The position numbers and the translations under genes were made by a program. The notes beneath the pieces are model-generated. The model saw only the letters and a program-made list of their open reading frames with translations, ran no database searches and was not told the origin of the DNA. A stretch of 5,380 nucleotides of DNA, from positions 1 through 5,380 of the forward strand of contig SPDF01000141.1 of the NCBI GenBank assembly GCA_004525055.1, given 5' to 3'. This document shows positions 1-5,380 of the stretch, piece after piece (within the stretch, counting starts at the first letter, position 1; each line of letters starts with the position of its first letter). Source of the DNA: Gemmatimonadales bacterium. GTDB lineage: Bacteria; Gemmatimonadota; Gemmatimonadetes; Gemmatimonadales; GWC2-71-9.

Positions 1-1452
1 CTCCCGGGCGTCGCCATGGTCCTTGTTGCCGCCTCGCTGTTCATCGGGATGCTTGTCCGCCACAATCAGCGCCTCGAACGCGAACGGGATATCGCGACGG
101 CCGCCTCGCAGTTGGCGCAACAGACCCAGGCGTTCCTGGTGGACCTCTTCGAGAGCGCCGATCCACTGGCGCCGGCGGATCCGGAACGAGGGCGCAACAT
201 CACGGTCGTCGAAGCACTCCGGATTGGTACCGCGAGGGTGCGCGAGGAGTTGCGCTCCGAGCCTGCGCTCCAGGCTGAGTTGCTGTCCACGATTGGCGCG
301 GTGCTGACCAAGCTCGACCAGACCGATTCCGCGTACGCCGTTGTCGGCGAGGCGGTCGCCGTCCGGCTGCGCACCGGCGACACCCTCTCGACCGCCTTCG
401 CCGACGACCTCGGGGAACTCGCCTACCTCCAAGGCAGTGCCACGGTGTACGACTCCTCCCGACAGCTGCTGGTGCGGCGCCTTCGAGTGGAGCGCGCACG
501 GACGCCGGTGGACCCGGAGCGCGAGGGGCGCACGTTTATGGCGCTCGCCATGCTGGAGCGCGAAGTCGACCCGGTCGGCGCCGTGGCCCTGGCGGAACAG
601 GGGGTGGCTCTGTTTCGGCCGACGGGCAGCAAGCAGATGGGGGAGGCGCTTCGATTACTGGCCGACGACTACCGGACCGCCAGTCGACTGGAGGAGGCAG
701 AGGTAACGGCCCGCGAGGCGCTGGCGATCTTCGAGCGCCAGGATGGCCCGGAGACGGTGGGGACCGCCATGGCTGCGCACACGCTGGGGCAGGTGCTGGG
801 CGGCCGCGGCCATGTCGCACCGGCGGTCGAACTGATGAGGCGGGCGGTCGCGATCTTCGACCAACGCCTCGGGGCGGAACACGCCTTCACCATGGCGGTT
901 CGGAACAACCTCGCGGTGTTGATGACCGCCGCAGGATTGCATGCTGAATCCGAGGGGATTTACCGCGATCTGCTCGTGGCGAAACTTGACAAGTACGGCG
1001 CGGACAACTCCCTGGTCGCCGGTGCCTACCAGAACCTCGCGGTCGCCGTCGCCGCGCAGGGCCGATACCGCCAGGCAGACTCGCTGGCCCGGGAGGCGGA
1101 GCGCATCTACCGGCGCGTGATGCCGACCGGCTCCTACATCATCGCCTTTCCGATGCTGACACGGGCAGAGATCCTTCTCCAGGGTGGCGACGCGGAGGGG
1201 GCACGCCGGGTGGCCGCTGGCGCGGCCGACCTCCTGCGGGGCAAGGTCCCGGTGCTGCATCCAGCCGCGATCATGGCCGACTGCCGGCTTGGGCGCGCCC
1301 AGGCGCAGCTGGGAGACCTCCCTGCAGCGCGTGCGTTGCTGGACTCGGCGGTGTGGCGACTTGATCGTGCCGAAGGGGTGCGCGAGGCGTATCAGACCGA
1401 GTGCCGAGAGGCGCAGCTGGCCCTGGGGCTTGCCACACCCGCTCCCCGGTAG
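1..1452 (+). CDS. TPR-repeat protein, 5'-truncated; probable C-terminal half of a membrane Ser/Thr protein kinase
   Basis: The frame is open from the first base of the window, so the true start lies upstream; the ATG at 16 is only the first methionine visible. The visible protein opens with a hydrophobic segment (about residues 1-14 counted from that ATG) followed by a basic stretch, which fits a single membrane helix. A charged helix follows (RLERERDIATAA), then the segment FLVDLFESADP, which is typical of the linker after the membrane helix in bacterial Ser/Thr-kinase/TPR proteins. The rest is helical repeats: a clear 34-residue TPR at about 208-241 (LADDY, REALAIFER), then roughly 42-residue kinesin-light-chain-type TPRs to about residue 375 (AAHTLGQVLGG, RNNLAVLMTAAG, YQNLAVAVAAQG), and weaker repeats to the end. 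TPRs bind other proteins, so this part probably senses or recruits partners. The kinase domain is inferred from family architecture and is not visible here. A kinase-less TPR membrane protein is the alternative. Confidence 0.8.
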   Translation, partial: LPGVAMVLVAASLFIGMLVRHNQRLERERDIATAASQLAQQTQAFLVDLFESADPLAPADPERGRNITVVEALRIGTARVREELRSEPALQAELLSTIGAVLTKLDQTDSAYAVVGEAVAVRLRTGDTLSTAFADDLGELAYLQGSATVYDSSRQLLVRRLRVERARTPVDPEREGRTFMALAMLEREVDPVGAVALAEQGVALFRPTGSKQMGEALRLLADDYRTASRLEEAEVTAREALAIFERQDGPETVGTAMAAHTLGQVLGGRGHVAPAVELMRRAVAIFDQRLGAEHAFTMAVRNNLAVLMTAAGLHAESEGIYRDLLVAKLDKYGADNSLVAGAYQNLAVAVAAQGRYRQADSLAREAERIYRRVMPTGSYIIAFPMLTRAEILLQGGDAEGARRVAAGAADLLRGKVPVLHPAAIMADCRLGRAQAQLGDLPAARALLDSAVWRLDRAEGVREAYQTECREAQLALGLATPAPR

Positions 1453-1502
1453 CGGAGGGCTGCACCCGCTGGACGTGGTCGGCCCCCAGTATTCCTGACG
1501 TG

Positions 1503-1524
1503 CTCCGCCGCGCGCGTGGCGGGG
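1503..1524 (+). terminator. possible hairpin terminator after the TPR/kinase gene
   Basis: The arms CTCCGCC (1503-1509) and GGCGGGG (1518-1524) can pair over 7 bp with one G-U pair around a GC-rich loop. They lie 50 bp after the TPR gene stop and before the next gene. There is no T-run after the stem, and chance GC-rich stems are common in this DNA, so the call is weak. The rest of the 140-bp gap (1453-1592) shows no promoter I would defend. Confidence 0.25.
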
Positions 1525-1580
1525 TCCGGCCCCCGATTCCGTTCAGGAGGGGGCAAGACCCTTCGAGTCCACGTCACGCA

Positions 1581-1585
1581 AGGAG
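1581..1585 (+). promoter_or_regulatory. ribosome binding site for the OmpA-domain gene
   Basis: AGGAG lies 7 bases before the ATG at 1593. It decides the start: the frame is open further up, to an ATG at 1401 inside the TPR gene. Only the start at 1593 has a good ribosome binding site and is followed directly by a signal peptide. Confidence 0.8.
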
Positions 1586-1592
1586 ACATCCG

Positions 1593-2909
1593 ATGTCCTC
1601 GACCTGGCGCCCACCCCTCGCCGCGGGGATCGCCCTGATCCTCCTCGCCCTCGCGGCGTCCCCCGATACTGCCGACGCCCAGTTCTTCAAGAACCTCAAG
1701 AAGACTGTCAAGGAAGCTGCAGAATCCGAGACCAACAGCCAAGTGGACAAGATTGTCCGCGGGTCGGTGCAGTGCGCCTTTGACAACCTGCAATGCATCA
1801 ACGCCGCCGAGAAATCCGGCAACGACGTCGTCCTGACCGATGACGATGGCGATGTGTTGCTGGACAAGAAGGGGAAGCCGGTCTCGGATCCCGAAGAGGG
1901 AGCGCGCATCGCCCAAGAGTCCGGCGGGGCGTCCCGGCCGGGGGAGGGCGCCTGGGCCAACTACGACTTCCAGCCCGGCGACGAGATCCTCTTCTTCGAC
2001 GACTACATGCGGGACGTGGTCGGGGACTTTCCGCGGCGGTTCGTGCTGAGCCAGGGCAATTTCGAGATCGTGGACGTGGAAGGGGTGCGGTACGTACGGG
2101 CCACCTCGTCTGGCCTCTTCGCCATTCCGCTGCCGGAAACGCTGCCGGAGCAGTTTACCCTCGAATTCAGTGTGAACGTCACGCACGGCAACGGATATGC
2201 CCGGTTGATGCCTGGCCGCGCCTTCCTGGGTCCCGCGCGAACCTACCAGGGTTCGGTGGTGGACGTGTCGCTGGCTCAGGCGGGAATCTTGTCGGTGGGG
2301 GGGGCAGGGCCGACCGTCCGGACCCCGATGGATGGCCGGAAGATGCAGACGTCGATTGTCACGGTCCGAGTCATGGCCGACGGCGAGCACATGAAGATGT
2401 ATCTCGGCGAGCAGCGGGTGGCCAACGTCCCGAACGCCGTCTTCCCGCGCAGCGACACGCTCTTTATCGCCGTCGGGTCAGCGGCACCGGACTATCCAAT
2501 CCTCATCGGGCCGATCCGGGTGGCCGGCGGGGGAAAGGACTTGTATGACCGACTGCTCGAGGAGGGCCGGGTCAGCACCCAGGGGGTGCTCTTCGCAACC
2601 AACAGCGCGCGGATCCGTCCGGAGTCCACGCCGACGCTGTTGGAGATTGGACTCATGCTGCAGGACAATCCCGACCTCCGCCTTGCCATCGAGGGGCACA
2701 CCGACAGCGAGGGCGCCGAGGCATTCAACCTGGACCTCTCGGAGCGCCGCGCTGCAGCGGTGCGGGAGTACCTGGTCACGGAAATGAAGATTGACGCGGC
2801 CCGCCTCGAGGCGATGGGCTTCGGGGAGAGCAAGCCGGTGGCCAGCAACGACACGTCGGAGGGGAAGGCGCAGAACCGGCGGGTGGACCTGGTGCGGGTG
2901 GGGTCGTAA
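1593..2909 (+). CDS. secreted OmpA-family protein with LamG-like region (peptidoglycan-binding)
   Basis: This is a 438-residue envelope protein. Residues 1-29 form a signal peptide (basic Arg6, hydrophobic core, cleavage likely at ADA|Q). The mature N-terminus is a short charged helix, followed by a Cys pair (C61, C68) and an acidic stretch around 82-91 (DDDGDVLLD). Residues about 134-311 begin FFDDYMRDVVGDFPRRF and look like the LamG/concanavalin-type beta-sandwich found before the OmpA domain in some Bacteroidota and Gemmatimonadota proteins. Residues about 328-437 are an OmpA C-terminal domain, with VLFATNSARIRPES, the GHTD motif, LSERRAAAV, and NRRVDLV near the end. Asp371 and Arg386 fall exactly where the two diaminopimelate-binding residues of Acinetobacter OmpA lie, so peptidoglycan binding should be intact. 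There is no N-terminal 8-strand barrel and no lipobox, so this is not classical OmpA or Pal. It probably sits in the periplasm or at the inner face of the outer membrane; the LamG-like region may bind a sugar or protein partner (inferred). Confidence 0.9.
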   Translation: MSSTWRPPLAAGIALILLALAASPDTADAQFFKNLKKTVKEAAESETNSQVDKIVRGSVQCAFDNLQCINAAEKSGNDVVLTDDDGDVLLDKKGKPVSDPEEGARIAQESGGASRPGEGAWANYDFQPGDEILFFDDYMRDVVGDFPRRFVLSQGNFEIVDVEGVRYVRATSSGLFAIPLPETLPEQFTLEFSVNVTHGNGYARLMPGRAFLGPARTYQGSVVDVSLAQAGILSVGGAGPTVRTPMDGRKMQTSIVTVRVMADGEHMKMYLGEQRVANVPNAVFPRSDTLFIAVGSAAPDYPILIGPIRVAGGGKDLYDRLLEEGRVSTQGVLFATNSARIRPESTPTLLEIGLMLQDNPDLRLAIEGHTDSEGAEAFNLDLSERRAAAVREYLVTEMKIDAARLEAMGFGESKPVASNDTSEGKAQNRRVDLVRVGS

Positions 2910-2931
2910 GGCAGTCTGGCAAGGGGGTGCA

Positions 2932-2952
2932 CCGGCGGCAGAATGCCGCCGG
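2932..2952. terminator. hairpin between convergent genes, likely bidirectional terminator
   Basis: The arms CCGGCGGCA (2932-2940) and TGCCGCCGG (2944-2952) pair perfectly over 9 bp around the 3-base loop GAA. The hairpin sits in the 53-bp gap between the stops of two facing genes, 22 bp past one and 10 bp before the other. On the plus strand it is followed by a pyrimidine-rich CGCCTTCTGTTC, but there is no clean T-run on either side. Position and stem strength support a shared terminator. Confidence 0.6.
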
Positions 2953-2962
2953 CGCCTTCTGT

Positions 2963-3568
2963 TCAGAGCCCGATCATCATCGGGACGGCCCGGGCGCTCT
3001 TCCGCGCCGAGGTGGAGGCGGGGATGACGGCCAGGAGGAGCACGCGGCCGTTTTTGATGGACCTCGGCGCATCGTAGATCCCGTCAATCACCATCTCGCC
3101 AGATCTCGAAGCGAAGGCCGCTGCTGAGACTGGTTTGTTGGCGAGGGCGTAGTAGGCCCCGGATGCGTCGCTGACCGGCTTGAAGCAGACGTCCGGAAAC
3201 GCGGGCAGCATGCGGCCCAGCGGTGCCCCCTTCCCCGGGATGGCCGCCGCTGCTGGAATGCTGAACGGCTTCGACTCCACCTGGCAGATGACCGTTCCCT
3301 TCTCCACCAACGCCACGAAGAGTACCGCGTTCAGGCTGGCGTCCAAATTCGTGGTCACGACCGTCTGGCGGCTCAGTATCTGGCCGATGGAGGCGGTGAC
3401 GCTGGTGGGTGCCGATGGGGCGGTCCTCCCGTCGAGCCAGAGCTGCACCGGCGTTCCGGCCGATTGGGAGGCTGCTGCGGCCCATTGGGTCTGACCGACG
3501 AGCTCGGGAGCCACAAGTGCGGTCCACGCCGCTGCGCAAAGGACCGTCGAGGTGTATCCGAATCGCAT
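2963..3568 (-). CDS. secreted protein of unknown function (201 aa)
   Basis: I do not recognise a family. The ATG (complement of 3566-3568) is preceded by GGAG (complement of 3574-3577) at a 5-base spacing, which supports the start. Residues 1-25 read as a signal peptide (Arg2, hydrophobic core, likely cleavage LVG|Q). The mature part is rich in Ala, Val, Ser and Thr, with alternating hydrophobic runs such as AVLFVALVEKGTVICQVES (80-98), suggesting beta strands. It has two cysteines, C95 and C128, which could form a disulfide after export; C11 lies in the signal peptide. The C-terminal third (about 153-200) contains MVIDGIYDAP, a short hydrophobic strand VLLLAVIP and a basic SARKSAR stretch. 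There is no lipobox and no later membrane helix, so a periplasmic or extracellular location is likely. The gene faces the OmpA-domain gene and diverges from the next secreted-protein gene. The reality of the gene rests on its signal peptide, ribosome binding site and fit between neighbours. Confidence 0.75.
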   Translation of the reverse strand: MRFGYTSTVLCAAAWTALVAPELVGQTQWAAAASQSAGTPVQLWLDGRTAPSAPTSVTASIGQILSRQTVVTTNLDASLNAVLFVALVEKGTVICQVESKPFSIPAAAAIPGKGAPLGRMLPAFPDVCFKPVSDASGAYYALANKPVSAAAFASRSGEMVIDGIYDAPRSIKNGRVLLLAVIPASTSARKSARAVPMMIGL

Positions 3569-3724
3569 TCCGTCTCCGGGATATGGGATGCTTCCTCAAC
3601 GGGAAGCCGTGCCGCTTCCCGCCATGCGGTTCTGGCGGTCAGGGCAGTGTGGCGGGCTCCGGCCCCGAACTGCGTTAAGGGGATGTGCGCCCAATCAACC
3701 TCGTGAACAAACCGGGAGATCAAC
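3569..3724. promoter_or_regulatory. divergent control region between two secreted-protein genes
   Basis: These 156 bp separate the starts of two genes read in opposite directions, so promoters for both should lie here. A perfect inverted repeat is present, CGGGAAGC (3600-3607) and GCTTCCCG (3614-3621), with a 6-base spacer. It could be an operator for a dimeric regulator or a leader hairpin of the minus-strand gene, whose start is 32 bp away. Slightly more AT-rich DNA near 3674-3715 (GTTAAGG, CCAATCAAC) is the most likely place for promoter elements, but I see no convincing -35/-10 pair on either strand. Confidence 0.45.
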
Positions 3725-4195
3725 ATGCGAATCGAACTTGCGACGGCCGTCGGACTGTCGGTCCTGATGCTGGCCTGGGGCGGTCCCCTCCCCACGGCGG
3801 GCAATCAACAGGTGCCGTCGTTCATCGGGATTGATGCAGTGAGCCCGGTGACCCTCCCAGATGGATCCGCAGGCTGCGATGTCACGATCAGCGCGAGCAA
3901 CACCGGCAAGAGCAACCTGAAGATCGTCAGCACCTCGCAGGTGCGTGCCAAGCCCAGCTTCTCGCCCTCGTACGGCACCTGGAAGAAGCTGTGGACCAGC
4001 AACCAGTTCATTAAGCCCGGGCAGAAGTGGTCGTCCGTGGTCCGCCTGGACTTCGGATGCTCCTATCGGCGGCAGTATCGGTTCACTGTCGGATATCCCA
4101 GCACCGGGGAGAAGGCGTTCACCTACCCGAGCTCAGGCAACACTAGTTCGGAGCAGGTCGGCCTGGGGAATCTCTACACCAAGTTCTTCGACTAA
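3725..4195 (+). CDS. small secreted protein, probable Ig-like beta-sandwich, unknown function (156 aa)
   Basis: The start is supported by GGGAG at 3714-3718, 6 bases before the ATG. Residues 1 to about 26 form a signal peptide (Arg2, core AVGLSVLMLAW, small residues PTAG before Asn27). The mature part of about 130 residues has strand-like segments and the motif VTISASNTGKSNLKI (53-67), followed by FIKPGQKWSSVVRLDFGC (95-112). A 'N-T-G' turn followed by 'PGq...v' is common in CARDB-like and other Ig-fold domains, so a single beta-sandwich is my best guess; this is inferred from pattern and is not a firm family match. Two cysteines (C51, C112) could form a disulfide across the sandwich. The protein is basic in the middle and has several exposed-looking Trp/Tyr residues (W86, W90, W102, Y114), which may mark a binding face. 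It is the first gene of a two-gene operon with the LolA-like gene 10 bp downstream, so the two products may act together in the periplasm. Confidence 0.8.
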   Translation: MRIELATAVGLSVLMLAWGGPLPTAGNQQVPSFIGIDAVSPVTLPDGSAGCDVTISASNTGKSNLKIVSTSQVRAKPSFSPSYGTWKKLWTSNQFIKPGQKWSSVVRLDFGCSYRRQYRFTVGYPSTGEKAFTYPSSGNTSSEQVGLGNLYTKFFD

Positions 4196-4199
4196 GGAG
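4194..4199 (+). promoter_or_regulatory. ribosome binding site overlapping the upstream stop codon
   Basis: AAGGAG shares its first two bases with the TAA stop (4193-4195) of the upstream gene and lies 6 bases before the ATG at 4206. Ribosomes ending the first gene would be placed at the start of the second, so the two genes are probably translationally coupled. It also selects 4206 over an in-frame ATG at 3945 inside the upstream gene. Confidence 0.8.
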
Positions 4200-4205
4200 C
4201 ACGCC

Positions 4206-5330
4206 ATGTTCTCCACCATCGTGCTTCTGGCCGCCACGGCCGTCGCCACAGCCCCGATCCAGGACCCCCAGGAAATCCTCGCCACCGTGGCCAGCAAAAA
4301 GGCCGAGCGGATGGCGAGTGTCGAGAATTACACCATCATCCAGCGGGTCCAGGGCGCGATGGAAGCGCCGTTCTACTACGAAGCTTTCAATCCCCTCGGG
4401 GGTCCGACGCGCCTCTTCCGGCTGGTGCCGATGGCTGAGTGGCAGGAGCGCGGCGCCCCACCAGGATTCGACCCGGCCGCGATGGCCGGCGGGATGAAGC
4501 TCGGCATGAACATGCTGGCCGACGGCCTCAACAGGGAGATGATTGGGACGCCGGCCGGGCAAGTCCTCGGCCCCGGCGCCATGGACGGGATGCTGGAAGG
4601 AGCCAATGCCTTCCTGGACGCGGCGGCGAGTCCACCGCCGAATACCAGCGGGGCGGATGCCATGGACGCATCGGTGAATGCCGCGATGTTCGCGGAACGG
4701 GCGCGGTTCGTCGGGCGGGAGACGGTCAACGGGCGGGAGGCCTTCCTCCTGCGCGCTGACGACCTGTCGGACCTGCCGGCTCAGGAGGTCGGGGAGGCGA
4801 CGTTCGTCATGGAGCGCGCCAGCGTCTGGATCGACGCCGAAGAGTATGTCCAGCTCCGGCTCCGAATGGAGGGCCGCATGGAGGCGGACGGGCGGTCCGT
4901 ACCCATCGTCATCGAGTCGGAGGAGCTGGCCTATGGGTCCGTTGGCCCGCTCTATGAGCCGTACAGGAAGGTGATGCGGATTTCCGGCCTGATGTCGGGG
5001 ATGTCCATGGATCCCAGGGAAGCCCAGAAGATGGAGAAGATGCGGCGGGACATGGAGCGGGCGCGCGTGCAGCTCGCCCAGATGCCGCCGGCCCAGCGGG
5101 CAATGGTCGAGGGCCAGGTGGCCAAGGCGGAGGCCATGATGGCCCAGATGCTCGGCAATGACGTCATGGAAACCGAGGTCGACTTCATGGTCTACAGCAT
5201 CAACAAGGGACCACCATTCAAATGGTTGCCCTTCTGCCCCTCACTCGAACCGGGCGTGCTGCCGTTTCCGCCGACCACCGAGGCCGCCGCAGCCGCCGCG
5301 GGCATGCCCCCTGGGGCCTGCGGGTCTTAG
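4206..5330 (+). CDS. methionine-rich exported protein resembling LolA-type lipoprotein-sorting proteins
   Basis: This is a 374-residue protein. Its N-terminus (FSTIVLLAATAVATA) reads as a short signal peptide, likely cut at AVA|T or ATA|P, but it has no Arg or Lys before the hydrophobic core, so export is likely rather than certain. The segment from about 167 to 260 resembles the LolA-like/outer-membrane lipoprotein-sorting fold: VGRETVNGREAFLL (169-182), then WIDAEEYVQLRLRMEG (208-223), a pattern of strands that wrap a lipid-sized cavity. Residues about 269-316 are a charged, Met-rich helix, possibly coiled. The C-terminal tail is Pro- and Ala-rich (an alanine run before GMPPGACGS). About 31 of 374 residues are Met by my hand count, which is unusually high. 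LolA itself is only about 200 residues, so this would be a larger relative with an inserted region (about 80-165) and a helical tail. A role in carrying a lipid or hydrophobic ligand is inferred. It is the second gene of an operon with the small secreted protein and is followed by a strong hairpin. Confidence 0.8.
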   Translation: MFSTIVLLAATAVATAPIQDPQEILATVASKKAERMASVENYTIIQRVQGAMEAPFYYEAFNPLGGPTRLFRLVPMAEWQERGAPPGFDPAAMAGGMKLGMNMLADGLNREMIGTPAGQVLGPGAMDGMLEGANAFLDAAASPPPNTSGADAMDASVNAAMFAERARFVGRETVNGREAFLLRADDLSDLPAQEVGEATFVMERASVWIDAEEYVQLRLRMEGRMEADGRSVPIVIESEELAYGSVGPLYEPYRKVMRISGLMSGMSMDPREAQKMEKMRRDMERARVQLAQMPPAQRAMVEGQVAKAEAMMAQMLGNDVMETEVDFMVYSINKGPPFKWLPFCPSLEPGVLPFPPTTEAAAAAAGMPPGACGS

Positions 5331-5344
5331 ATCGGTCGGCCTCC

Positions 5345-5374
5345 GTCGGGGGTGGGCTCATGCCCGCCCCCGGC
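5345..5374 (+). terminator. strong hairpin terminator after the LolA-like gene
   Basis: The arms at 5345-5357 and 5362-5374 pair over 13 bp with two G-U pairs around the loop TCAT. The core is GGGGGTGGGC against GCCCGCCCCC. It starts 15 bp after the stop codon and would end the two-gene operon. The window stops 6 bases later, so a T-run cannot be checked. Confidence 0.7.
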
Positions 5375-5380
5375 TGGACC

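Noticed and set aside
655..1260. Open frame on the minus strand (201 codons) opposite the TPR gene
   Set aside because: It overlaps recognisable TPR repeats fully and shows no domain or ribosome binding site of its own.
1401..1592. Extended N-terminus for the OmpA-domain protein from an ATG at 1401
   Set aside because: It would overlap the end of the TPR gene and bury the signal peptide 64 residues inside the protein; the ATG at 1593 has a proper ribosome binding site.
1839..1865. Acidic DDDGDVLLD stretch as a calcium-binding EF-hand or thrombospondin-type loop
   Set aside because: The spacing of the acidic residues does not fit the EF-hand (DxDxDG with a later Glu) or the thrombospondin repeat, and it occurs only once.
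1392..2390. Long open frame on the minus strand (332 codons) across the OmpA-domain gene
   Set aside because: It lies opposite a gene with clear domains, spans the intergenic gap, and its product is low-complexity Arg/Pro/Gly/His-rich with no signal or motif; typical antisense shadow in GC-rich DNA.
3084..3599. Alternative minus-strand frame (171 codons) over the unknown secreted protein
   Set aside because: Its product is rich in Arg, Gly and His with no signal peptide, while the overlapping frame 2963-3568 has a signal peptide and ribosome binding site.
3945..4205. Extended N-terminus for the LolA-like protein from an ATG at 3945
   Set aside because: It would overlap most of the second half of the small secreted-protein gene in another frame, and it places the signal peptide internally.

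Overview
The window is GC-rich bacterial DNA carrying five genes, four of which appear to encode exported proteins. The likely source is a Gram-negative soil or water bacterium of the Gemmatimonadota type. This is inferred from three things: the high GC content, a protein matching the membrane-stalk and TPR half of a Ser/Thr-kinase/TPR receptor (common in that phylum and in Acidobacteria), and several secreted proteins with signal peptides ending in A/G-Q. No rRNA or other decisive marker is present, so this placement is tentative.

Layout. (1) Positions 1-1452, plus strand: a TPR-repeat protein whose reading frame runs off the left edge. It is probably the C-terminal half of a membrane Ser/Thr protein kinase. 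(2) 1593-2909, plus strand: a secreted protein with a central LamG-like (jelly-roll) region and a C-terminal OmpA peptidoglycan-binding domain that keeps the key Asp and Arg. (3) 2963-3568, minus strand: a secreted protein of unknown function, convergent with the OmpA gene. The two share a 54-bp gap containing a strong hairpin that could stop transcription from both sides. (4) 3725-4195, plus strand: a small secreted protein, probably a beta-sandwich, divergent from gene 3 across a 156-bp control region. (5) 4206-5330, plus strand: a methionine-rich exported protein resembling LolA-type outer-membrane lipoprotein-sorting proteins. It sits 10 bp after gene 4, and its ribosome binding site overlaps the gene 4 stop codon. 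A strong hairpin follows it at the right edge.

How the genes may work together. Genes 2-5 all point to the cell envelope: a peptidoglycan anchor, two small exported proteins and a possible lipid-binding carrier. Genes 4 and 5 form a clear two-gene operon. The kinase/TPR gene may be only a neighbour. I see no transposase, integrase, CRISPR array, tRNA, toxin-antitoxin or defence module. The window looks like ordinary chromosomal envelope genes with three poorly characterised products, not a recognisable new system.
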